DNA of 64,000 nt, taken from positions 5,284-69,283 of the forward strand of contig DATKCT010000008.1 of NCBI GenBank assembly GCA_035513055.1. The letters are read 5' to 3'. Under the pieces are notes generated by a model, which worked only from the letters and a program-made list of their open reading frames with translations, was not told where the DNA came from and made no database searches. This DNA comes from DATKCT01 sp035513055. Lineage in GTDB: Bacteria > Verrucomicrobiota > Verrucomicrobiia > Verrucomicrobiales > DEV007. The translations under genes were made by a program, and so were the position numbers. Shown here piece by piece: positions 44,183-51,261 of the stretch; the first letter of the stretch is position 1; every line of letters starts with the position of its first letter.

Positions 44183-45688
44183 ATGGGCGGAGAGAAGGGA
44201 GAGGGCCTGCTGGGGACGGGCGGGTTGCTGTGTCTGCTGGGTTATCTGGCGCTGATGCTGACGCTCGGGTGGGCGGGGTATCGGGCGCGCCGCGAGCATT
44301 CGCTGGCGGATTTCTACCTGGGCGGGCGGGGCCTCGGCCTGGCGGTTCTGTTTTTGACGCTCTACGCCACGCAATACAGCGGCAACACTCTTCTGGGCTT
44401 TGTGGGGCAGGCCTACAGGAACGGGTTCACTTTCCTGGTCAGCGTGACGTTCATGATGGCGGTGGTTGGAGCCTACCTGGTTTATGCGCCGCGATTGCAT
44501 CGATTGGCGCACCAGCGCGGGTACATCACCATGGGGGACTACGTGCAGGACCGGTTTGGAGACCGCCGGCTCACGGTGTTAGCGTCGCTGCTAGGCGTGG
44601 CGGCCTTGGCCAACTATGTTTTGACCAACCTCAAGGTGTTGGGCGAGCTGACAGAAATGATCAGCGGCGGCCGAATCAGTTACACTTGGGGCGTGATTCT
44701 ATTGGCGGCAGTGATGGTGGTGTATGAAGCAGCGGGAGGAATGCGGGCCGTGGCCTGGACCGATGTGGCGCAGGGGCTCGTGTTGTTGGTCGGCGTCGTC
44801 GTGATCTTTGCGGCATTGCAGACGCTGAGCGGAGGGATGGGCGCGGCCGGAGAATTGATCGCGGAACAGCGACCGGATTTCTACCCGGCGCCTTCGGCTT
44901 CCCAAAAGACGACGTGGTTGAGCACGCTGGTCCTGGTGTTCGCGGGAATCTCGATGTATCCGCACGCGATCCAGCGGATCTACGCGGCGCGGGACGCCCG
45001 GGTGTTGCGCCGATCCCTGCAACTGATGGTCTTCATGCCCTTGTTTACGACCTTGTTGATGGTGACTCTCGGCATTCTCGGAACGGCGCGACTTCCAGCG
45101 CTGGACGGCAGCGAGAGCGACCGGGTTACTCTGTTGCTCCTCGAGGATTTGGTCGAGAATTCGCCGGGGCTGCGCTGGATGGTCTTGCTTTTCGTCGGCG
45201 CAATTGTGGCGGGCACGATGTCGACGGTGGATTCGTCCATGTTGGCGATTTCGAGTCAGTTGACGCGGGATGTGTATCAACCCTGGAGCAAGGTGACCGA
45301 CGAACGGCGGCTGAGCGCTTGGGCCAAGGTGAGTTCCGTGGTTTTGACGGCGGTCGTTGTCGGGTTGACCCTGATCTTGCGAGAGCGGAACATTTGGGCC
45401 TTGATCGAGATCAAGCTGGAGTTGCTATGCCAAGTGGCGCCGGCGGTCTTGGTCGGCTTGCATTGGAGGAACATGCGAAGCGGACCGGTTCTGGCGGGGA
45501 TGTTTGTGGGGACCCTATTGGCTTTGACGCTCATGATGGGAGCTTGGCAGGGCTTGGCATGGGTCTCAGACAAACCGCTGGGAGTTCACGCCGGCGTGTG
45601 GGGTTTGGGCGTGAACCTCGCCATTGCCGTGGGAGGCAGCCTGTGGCTGAGACCGGGCAGGGCGGGGGCGTTCCGCGCCGAGGGCTAA
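44183..45688 (+). CDS. Sodium:solute symporter (SSS family)
   Basis: A 501-residue membrane protein with about 13 hydrophobic helices. SSS features are D-F-Y-L-G-G-R-G-L-G (about 48-57), L-Y-A-T-Q-Y-S-G-N-T-L-L-G-F (TM2 sodium-site type), and A-V-A-W-T-D-V-A-Q-G-L (about 190), which matches the family W-x-D-x-x-Q motif. The C-terminal helices and G-T-M-S-T-V-D-S-S-M-L-A-I-S-S-Q-L are also typical. It would import a solute with sodium, but the substrate (sugar, pantothenate, sialic acid etc.) cannot be told. Its stop codon is supplied by the terminal bases of a repeat element. Confidence 0.9.
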   Translation: MGGEKGEGLLGTGGLLCLLGYLALMLTLGWAGYRARREHSLADFYLGGRGLGLAVLFLTLYATQYSGNTLLGFVGQAYRNGFTFLVSVTFMMAVVGAYLVYAPRLHRLAHQRGYITMGDYVQDRFGDRRLTVLASLLGVAALANYVLTNLKVLGELTEMISGGRISYTWGVILLAAVMVVYEAAGGMRAVAWTDVAQGLVLLVGVVVIFAALQTLSGGMGAAGELIAEQRPDFYPAPSASQKTTWLSTLVLVFAGISMYPHAIQRIYAARDARVLRRSLQLMVFMPLFTTLLMVTLGILGTARLPALDGSESDRVTLLLLEDLVENSPGLRWMVLLFVGAIVAGTMSTVDSSMLAISSQLTRDVYQPWSKVTDERRLSAWAKVSSVVLTAVVVGLTLILRERNIWALIEIKLELLCQVAPAVLVGLHWRNMRSGPVLAGMFVGTLLALTLMMGAWQGLAWVSDKPLGVHAGVWGLGVNLAIAVGGSLWLRPGRAGAFRAEG

Positions 45689-45867
45689 CCCGCATTTCTC
45701 ACACCTTTTCTGCTGTGGCGCGCTGCGCCCCGTCCTGCCTGCGGTCCGCTTGCCTCGGGTTTGAACAGGGCATACTCACCCAGCCCGGCGTCCTCGGCTG
45801 CGCGCGGCCTGGGCAGCAAGGGGTTCGCAGCGCCTCGCGACGAAACGGCATGAGAAATCCGGGCTAA
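45685..45867 (+). repeat. Inverted-repeat element of about 183 bases (copy B)
   Basis: The left end reads CTAACCCGCATTTCTCA, and the right end reads TGAGAAATCCGGGCTAA (45851-45867). These are inverted copies of each other, with the terminal 17 bases matching except at two positions. Further inside, TGTGGCGCGCTGCGCCCC on the left and GGGGTTCGCAGCGCCTCG on the right continue the imperfect symmetry for about 48 bases. No transposase fits inside. The left end overlaps the stop of the symporter gene and the right end is 60 bases from the 3' end of the CPBP gene. It resembles a MITE or a REP-like palindrome. Confidence 0.6.
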
Positions 45868-45926
45868 CCAATCGTTCTCTTCCCATGGACCCCGGCGGAT
45901 TGCCGGTGTGGTCCGGCCCAATTGGG

Positions 45927-46697
45927 TCAACCTTGGAGGGCGGTGAGCGAAAGCGAATAGAGGTTGTTGAGAACGTGCAGGATCAGCGGAATCCAGAGAG
46001 AGCCGGAGGCGGCGCGAGCCCAACCGAGCAAGAGGCCGAGACAGAAGATCAAGGCAATGAAGAACAGATCGTATTGGAGATGGATCAATGACCAAGTGGC
46101 CGAGGTGAACAGGACCGTTCCCGCCGTCCCGAGCCAGGAGCGGCGTAGACCTTCGAAGAGGAATCCGCGAAAGAAGAGTTCCTCGGCGATGGGCGCGGCG
46201 AGGACTACGGCCAACCAGAGCAGGGGAGTGAACCTGGCAGACCGGTAGATTTCGGCAATGTAGATTTCGGCCGAATCTTGCCCTGCCCAGCGAATGATCC
46301 ATTCCGAGACGGCGACGAAGGCGGCGAACACGAGGACCCAAAGGACGAGGTCGCGCAAGCGGAACCGGTCGAGGCGAAGGTATTGCGAAAGAGACATTCC
46401 CCGTCGCAATGCTGCGAGGAGAAGGACGAGAGGGATTGTCAGGGCGGCGGAAGCGAGAACGGCGAGGGCGAAATGGAGGCCGTCGGTTTCCAGCCCGGCC
46501 GCAAGATCCATCGTGGGGACGCCGGGATGACGGAGTCCCAAGACAGCGAGAAAGGCCAAAGCGACAGCGATTTGGGCGGCGACCCACACGCCGGCAATGG
46601 GGATGGCGAGGGCGAGGGTGGCTCCTGGGGACCAGGGTTTGCCGAGTGGAGGCGGGATAGCCTGACGTTCCGGGACGTCCGGCTGAGGCGAAGACAT
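45927..46697 (-). CDS. CPBP-family intramembrane protease
   Basis: The 256-residue membrane protein has about seven hydrophobic helices. The motif P-I-A-E-E-L-F-F-R-G-F-L-F-E (Glu-Glu...Arg, about 167-180) is followed by S-A-T-W-S-L-I-H-L-Q (His) and I-L-H-V-L-N-N-L (His and Asn), all expected in CPBP/CAAX proteases. It lies downstream of pal on the same strand after an 84-base gap, so it may belong to the Tol-Pal transcription unit. A second CPBP protein is at 33812. Substrate unknown. Confidence 0.85.
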   Translation of the reverse strand: MSSPQPDVPERQAIPPPLGKPWSPGATLALAIPIAGVWVAAQIAVALAFLAVLGLRHPGVPTMDLAAGLETDGLHFALAVLASAALTIPLVLLLAALRRGMSLSQYLRLDRFRLRDLVLWVLVFAAFVAVSEWIIRWAGQDSAEIYIAEIYRSARFTPLLWLAVVLAAPIAEELFFRGFLFEGLRRSWLGTAGTVLFTSATWSLIHLQYDLFFIALIFCLGLLLGWARAASGSLWIPLILHVLNNLYSLSLTALQG

Positions 46698-46781
46698 GGC
46701 GGAGTTTTTCAGGGATGGTGCGACGCGGCAACTCGACTCGGGATGCCGCTCGCGCCGCTCGTTCGACAGATGGGCCGGAGA

Positions 46782-47315
46782 TCAGCGTTGGATCACCGCG
46801 CCGAATTCCGCGCGGCGGTCGTAGTAATCCCCTTGTCCCGTGAGGTAATCCTCTCCGTAGCTGAGGGTCTGGATGTTTTGAGCAGGCACTCCCATGTTCA
46901 GGAGTTCGGCGCGGACGGCCATGGCCCGCCGTTCTCCGAGGGCGCGGTTGTATTCGAAAGTCCCCACTTCATCAGTGTGACCGGCGATGATGATATAGGT
47001 GCTGCGGGCGATGCCGGCGAGACGTTCGACCTTTGGCATCTCGCTGAGGTCGACGACGGAGCTGTCGAAGGCGAAATAGACAGGTTCAACCGGGTCGCGT
47101 TGAACATTTTCGCTGCCGGGCCCGTAAAGGGACACCCCGTCCATGCGCGGCGGCAGGGCCGCATAGTTCAGGGGGTCGCCCTCCCCGGGTCCGTAAGGGT
47201 CGCCGCCTTTTTTCCTGAGGCCGCTACAACCGGCGGCGAAGGCGAGCAAGAGCGCGGGGAAGAAGAGGAGGGGAACGCTGCGAAGGAGAAGGGTGGTTCT
47301 GGTCATGGGAAACAA
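46782..47315 (-). CDS. pal: Peptidoglycan-associated lipoprotein (OmpA-type)
   Basis: The 177-residue protein has a lipoprotein signal ending A-A-G-C (about residue 30) and an OmpA/Pal C-terminal domain: V-Y-F-A-F-D-S-S, I-I-I-A-G-H-T-D-E-V-G, N-R-A-L-G-E-R-R-A, and S-Y-G-E-D. The Asp of G-H-T-D and Arg of the R-R-A segment bind peptidoglycan. It closes the tolQRAB-pal gene set and would link outer membrane to cell wall. A shorter start (M-T-R-T-T-L) is possible at 47306. Confidence 0.92.
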   Translation of the reverse strand: MFPMTRTTLLLRSVPLLFFPALLLAFAAGCSGLRKKGGDPYGPGEGDPLNYAALPPRMDGVSLYGPGSENVQRDPVEPVYFAFDSSVVDLSEMPKVERLAGIARSTYIIIAGHTDEVGTFEYNRALGERRAMAVRAELLNMGVPAQNIQTLSYGEDYLTGQGDYYDRRAEFGAVIQR

Positions 47316-47343
47316 GTTAGGATGGATGGAGCGCGGCGCGGAG

Positions 47344-48492
47344 TCAGGGGCTCCAGGAGGGCTCGCTGATGCCGGTCATATCGGGCAGAATCCGGACGGA
47401 GGCGCCGGTTTCCGTGTCGAGCCGGAAGAGGGCGCCGCCAGAGGTGAAGATCAAGTGGCGAGAGTCGGCTCCCCAGGCCGGGTCTTCTCCAGCCCGCAAT
47501 TGAGCGGTCCGGCCCGTGGGAAACTCGTGGACGGCCATGACCATGCTTCCGCCGGCGCGCGCGGTGAAGACGAGGCGCTTTCCGTCGGGCGACCAATCGG
47601 GTTCGGTGCAGTAGTTGAACCCGAGATTGAGTTTTCGAGGCGTGCCGCCGCCCGAGGACATGCGGTAGATCTGCGGCAAGCTTCCGGTGCTCGCGCAATA
47701 GACGAGTTCGCGGCCGTCGGGCGACCAAGAAGGCGAGGATTCGATGGCGGCGGTGCGGGTGAGGGCGCGGGGACGGCCGCCGGAACTGCCGGTCACGTAG
47801 AGTTCGCTATTTCCAGAAAAACTCATGGTTAGGGCGAGGGAACGATTGTCGGGAGAGAACGCGGCGCCTCCGTTGGTGCCTGGGTAACTGATGATGCGGC
47901 GGCGAGCCCCGGATTGAAGGTCGAGGATCTCGATGTCTGGGTAACCGCTGCGGTAACTGGTGAAGGCGAGGAGACGGCGGTCGTTGGAGATGGCGGGGGC
48001 GACGGCGATGGAACCATCGCGGGTGAGCTGCCGCAAACCGGCCCCGTCGTAGTCGCACAGGAAGATTTCCTTCGAGCGGCCGCGCCGGGCGGTAAAGACG
48101 ATGCGGGAGGAGGCGAATCCGGGCCGGCCGGTGAGAGCGAAAACGATGTCGTCGCTGAGGGCGTGAATGGAGGCGGGCAGACTGCCGGCGTCGTAGCGGC
48201 GGTCGAAGACGGACTGACCGGCCGGATTGAACAGGGTCGCCAGAGCTTGGGATCCGTCCGCGGACCCTTGAACGCGGAAGGCGTCCGGTCGATTCGAGAA
48301 TGTGATGACGCCGGAGTCGCGGAGGTCGGCGCGCAGACGTTCCGTGGCGGCCGCTCCGGCGCTGCCGGCGAAGCTCCGCAGGGATAAGGGAACTCGATTC
48401 GAGCCGGTGACGGTGAGTTCGTCCTCGAGTTGAGCCGGGAGAGGAGAGACGGCGGCGCAGCCGAGCAGGGCGAGAAGGGCAAGGCGGGTCAT
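47344..48492 (-). CDS. tolB: Tol-Pal system protein TolB
   Basis: The start at 48492 gives a clean signal peptide (M-T-R-L-A-L-L-A-L-L-G-C-A) and 382 residues; the frame is open upstream to 48585 but that overlaps tolA. N-terminal alpha/beta domain (20-150) precedes a six-bladed propeller with D-x-x-x-x-P-S-W-S-P-D-G type blades (S-S-P-S-W-S-P-D-G-R, T-E-P-D-W-S-P-D-G-K, G-G-A-A-F-S-P-D-N-R). It works in the periplasm with Pal and TolA. The gene lies between tolA and pal, 16 bases from the former. Confidence 0.92.
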   Translation of the reverse strand: MTRLALLALLGCAAVSPLPAQLEDELTVTGSNRVPLSLRSFAGSAGAAATERLRADLRDSGVITFSNRPDAFRVQGSADGSQALATLFNPAGQSVFDRRYDAGSLPASIHALSDDIVFALTGRPGFASSRIVFTARRGRSKEIFLCDYDGAGLRQLTRDGSIAVAPAISNDRRLLAFTSYRSGYPDIEILDLQSGARRRIISYPGTNGGAAFSPDNRSLALTMSFSGNSELYVTGSSGGRPRALTRTAAIESSPSWSPDGRELVYCASTGSLPQIYRMSSGGGTPRKLNLGFNYCTEPDWSPDGKRLVFTARAGGSMVMAVHEFPTGRTAQLRAGEDPAWGADSRHLIFTSGGALFRLDTETGASVRILPDMTGISEPSWSP

Positions 48493-48508
48493 TACGGGAT
48501 GAGTGGAA

Positions 48509-49498
48509 TCACTCGAGCTGGAATTTAATCTTTGGTCGGTAGAGGTCGTCGCGGAGTCCGGGAGGGAAGGGGTCGACCCGGTCAACGGAGCGGGCCGAAG
48601 CTACGGCAGCTTCGTCCATTGCGGCGTTGCCGGAAGACTCGACGAGCCGGACGCCGGTCACCGTTCCATCGCGCCGGATCGTGACCTCGACGCGGGCGTG
48701 AGGAGAGGTCAAGAGTTCCCGGGGCGGGCGCCAGGCGTTCTGGAAGGTTTCCTGAACGTGCCGGGAATAAGCTTGGAGGGCTTGGGCCGAGGGTCCTGAG
48801 GGGCTGCCGGTATCCGGGGGGACGGCTGGGACCGCGCGTGGCGGCGGATCCTCGACCGGGACAGGTTTGGGGGCGGGATCGTCATCGACCGGAAGGGCCT
48901 TGGGGGGAGGTTCTTCAGCGACGACGGGTTTCGGGGCGGGCTTGGGAACGGGCTTCGATTCTGCAGGCGTCTTGGGTTGGGTTCTTGAAGGCGAGACCGG
49001 GGCTGGCTTGGGCGCGGGCTCGGGTTTGGGCTCAGGCTTGGGCTCAGGCTTGGGTTTGGGTTCGGGTTTGGGCTCGGGCTTGGGCTCAGGCTTGGGTTCG
49101 GGTTTGGGCTCAGGCTCAGACTCAGGCTCGGGTTTGGGCTCGGGTTCAGGCTCCTGTTCGGGGACGGGGACAGGCTCGCGGCGCCGGTCGGCCGCGGGCA
49201 GAGCCAGGCGGGAGGCGGGTTCATTTTCTGGAGCGGCGCCTGGAAGAGAGGGAAGATGCCGGTTCTCGCGCAGGCGATCTTGCAGAGCGCGGTTTTGGTC
49301 TGGGGGCATCGGTTCCGCCGGCGCTGCGGCGTCCAATCTCAGGAGGAGTGCAGGCGAGAGCCGCGAGGGGGAAAACGCGGAGGCGGGCGAGGCCCTGAGG
49401 ATCTGCGGGAAGAGCAGCCAGACGAGGGCCAGCGCGTGCAGAGCCAGAACGAGGCCAAAGACGAAACGGAAAAGTGCTTGCGGGCGTCGCATGATCAC
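48509..49498 (-). CDS. TolA/TonB-like energy-transducing protein
   Basis: The 329-residue protein has one N-terminal transmembrane helix (about 10-30), then a very Pro-rich periplasmic region. Residues 109-168 are mostly P-E-P-K repeats. The C-terminal domain is TonB-type (V-E-V-T-I-R-R-D-G-T-V-T-G-V-R-L-V-E-S-S-G-N-A-A-M-D). By position (after tolR, before tolB) it fills the TolA role. Its ATG overlaps the tolR stop by ATGA. Length and composition vary widely in this family, so TolA and TonB cannot be separated by sequence alone. Confidence 0.82.
   Translation of the reverse strand: MIMRRPQALFRFVFGLVLALHALALVWLLFPQILRASPASAFSPSRLSPALLLRLDAAAPAEPMPPDQNRALQDRLRENRHLPSLPGAAPENEPASRLALPAADRRREPVPVPEQEPEPEPKPEPESEPEPKPEPKPEPKPEPKPEPKPKPEPKPEPKPEPAPKPAPVSPSRTQPKTPAESKPVPKPAPKPVVAEEPPPKALPVDDDPAPKPVPVEDPPPRAVPAVPPDTGSPSGPSAQALQAYSRHVQETFQNAWRPPRELLTSPHARVEVTIRRDGTVTGVRLVESSGNAAMDEAAVASARSVDRVDPFPPGLRDDLYRPKIKFQLE
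48995..49174 (-). repeat. Coding tandem array of the P-E-P-K type
   Basis: A simple-sequence array inside the TolA-like gene: on the plus strand about 150 bases of hexamer/12-mer variants of GGGCTCGGGTTT and GGGCTTGGGCTCAGGC. It encodes the Pro-Glu/Lys linker. Such arrays change length easily by slippage. Confidence 0.7.
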
Positions 49499-49935
49499 GG
49501 TGCCTCCGATTCGGAGCTGGAGGTGGGGCGCATGAGAAAGCCGACGTCCGTGATGCCGGCGTTGGTGAGGAGGTCCATGACGGCGCTGACTTGCCGGACG
49601 GTGAGTTCGCGATCGGCGCCGAGCACGACACTGGCTCCGGGCTGTTCGCTGTTCAGGCGGGCGAGTTCGGCGCTGAGAGTCGCGGCATCCACTGGTTGTC
49701 CGTTGAGTTCGAGTTGGGATTGGCGGTCAATGACCACGGTGACGACCCGGGAGGGATCGACAGCATCACGCCGGGCCCTGGTGGTGGGCAGGATGAGATC
49801 GGCCCGTTCGGCGAGGAGCGGAGCGGTGATCATGAATATGATAAGCAGGACGAAAGCAAGGTCCAGCAAAGGCGTGACGTTCAGCTCCGCAAGGGTCGAA
49901 GCGCTGTAATAGGAGCGGCGAGAAAAGCGTTTCAC
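49495..49935 (-). CDS. tolR: Biopolymer transporter ExbD/TolR
   Basis: The 146-residue protein has one transmembrane helix near the N-terminus, L-N-V-T-P-L-L-D-L-A-F-V-L-L-I-I-F-M, containing the conserved Asp of ExbD/TolR (T-P-x-x-D). The rest is the periplasmic domain (V-V-V-L-G-A-D-R). It sits in the minus-strand tol operon, 31 bases after tolQ, and overlaps the next gene by four bases. It should form the proton-conducting stator with TolQ. Confidence 0.92.
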   Translation of the reverse strand: MKRFSRRSYYSASTLAELNVTPLLDLAFVLLIIFMITAPLLAERADLILPTTRARRDAVDPSRVVTVVIDRQSQLELNGQPVDAATLSAELARLNSEQPGASVVLGADRELTVRQVSAVMDLLTNAGITDVGFLMRPTSSSESEAP

Positions 49936-49966
49936 AAGGGGGAGAGGCGGCGGGCGGACTTTTGGA

Positions 49967-50824
49967 TTAGAGGAGGCGGTCCTGAATATCCGGATCGTCC
50001 TCCCATTGCGTCCGGGCGGGAGGAGCCGGGGTATAGCGCGCCTCGCGGCGAGAGGGGGCTTCGTGGCGAGCGAGGGGTTCGCGGTAGGGCTCGGCGGGGC
50101 CGGGCTCGAAGCGAACGAAAAACTTGAGCAGATCGCCTTGCAGTTCAGCGGCGTAGTTTTCGAGTTCGACGAGCAGGAAGCGGATCCTTTGGACGATGTA
50201 ATTGTAGCCGAACATAGCGGGAATGGCGACCAACAGACCGATGACGGTGGTCACGAGGGCGGAGCAAACGCCTGGGGCAAGGTCTTTGATGCCCACGGCG
50301 CCCGAGGCGCTGGCGACGCCGCTGAAGGCGTCCATCACTCCCCAGACGGTGCCGAGTAGGCCGAGGAAGGGGGCGCCGCTGACCGCGGTGGCCAGGATGG
50401 CGTTTTTGTCTTCGAGGCGAAGCATGTTGTCTCCAAGAGCCCGTTCCATGGCGCGCTCGAGAGCCTGCATTTGGGCTGGACGCAGCGAGGAAACCCGGCT
50501 GAGGCGGTTGCCCCGCCTGTCCCCGGGATCCCCCAGGACTTGGTAAGCCATTTCGTCGCAGGCGGTGGAGTAGATGTGGTAGGCGGGGGAGCCGCTGAAG
50601 GTTTCCTTTTCCTCGTAGATGTCGAGGGGGTGTTCGGTGGCGCGGTAGGCGGAGAGAAAGCGGCGGTTGAGACGCCGGGTGCGATGCAGGAGAACGAGTT
50701 TGGTGATCATGACGGCCCAACTGAAGCTCGAGAGGACCAGCAGGGTGATGCAGATGGCGATGCCTGCGGGGGAAGCATTCTCCAACGCGAAGCGAAAGCC
50801 GTTTACGGGCAGTGGATCGGGCAT
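49967..50824 (-). CDS. tolQ: MotA/TolQ/ExbB proton channel protein
   Basis: The 285-residue protein has three membrane helices (about 20-42, then 150-175 and 185-215). Family motifs are A-V-S-G-A-P-F-L-G-L-L-G-T-V-W-G-V-M-D and A-P-G-V-C-S-A-L-V-T-T-V-I-G-L-L-V-A-I-P. The C-terminal tail is long and charged (P-A-P-P-A-R-T-Q). It is the first gene of the operon, so its promoter should lie in the 205 bases upstream, which hold a repeat copy but no clear promoter. Confidence 0.92.
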   Translation of the reverse strand: MPDPLPVNGFRFALENASPAGIAICITLLVLSSFSWAVMITKLVLLHRTRRLNRRFLSAYRATEHPLDIYEEKETFSGSPAYHIYSTACDEMAYQVLGDPGDRRGNRLSRVSSLRPAQMQALERAMERALGDNMLRLEDKNAILATAVSGAPFLGLLGTVWGVMDAFSGVASASGAVGIKDLAPGVCSALVTTVIGLLVAIPAMFGYNYIVQRIRFLLVELENYAAELQGDLLKFFVRFEPGPAEPYREPLARHEAPSRREARYTPAPPARTQWEDDPDIQDRLL

Positions 50825-51016
50825 CCGGGCCTCAGGTTAACTTTGCCGAACCGTCAACAGAATTAAAATAATAAACCGGTGTGGAGCGATTCCAAGTAAA
50901 AGGTGGGCATGCGGTTCAAGGCGCCGGAAAAGGCGCCGGAACCGGGTAGTGACGCTGGAGGCAAGCCGGATATTCACGGCTGGACGGAGCGAAGCGGGGA
51001 GGGTTAGCCCGGGGTA

Positions 51017-51033
51017 TGAGAAATGTGGGTTAA
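51017..51033 (+). repeat. Interspersed repeat core, copy E
   Basis: TGAGAAATGTGGGTTAA, two mismatches from the 17-base core. It is preceded by GGGTTAGCCCGGGG. It overlaps the stop codon of the small membrane protein on the minus strand (TTA at 51030-51032). The rest of the 205-base gap to the tolQ gene shows nothing else clear. Confidence 0.55.
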
Positions 51034-51248
51034 TGCGCCTGAAGGAGGACGGCGAGGAACGCGAAGACGAGTCCGGCGACGAAGCCCATGATGGGCATGA
51101 GGAGAGAGAAGGGTTCGTGGAGCCCGTGGATGTAGCCCAGAGGGGTGATAACGGCTCCGGCGAGAGCGGTGAGGAAGATCTTCAGGAGGCTCTTCCGGGT
51201 AAAGGGCGCCCGCGGGAGTTCGGTAAAGCGCTGCGACGGGGGGGGCAT
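51030..51248 (-). CDS. Small membrane protein downstream of gyrA
   Basis: The 72-residue protein has two hydrophobic segments (about 22-42 and 48-70) after a basic N-terminus (T-R-K-S-L-L-K-I-F). A short turn with H-G-L-H-E-P separates them. It begins 13 bases after the gyrA stop on the same strand, so the two are probably co-transcribed. No family recognised; function unknown. Confidence 0.55.
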   Translation of the reverse strand: MPPPSQRFTELPRAPFTRKSLLKIFLTALAGAVITPLGYIHGLHEPFSLLMPIMGFVAGLVFAFLAVLLQAH

Positions 51249-51261
51249 GGAGGCGCGGGTT

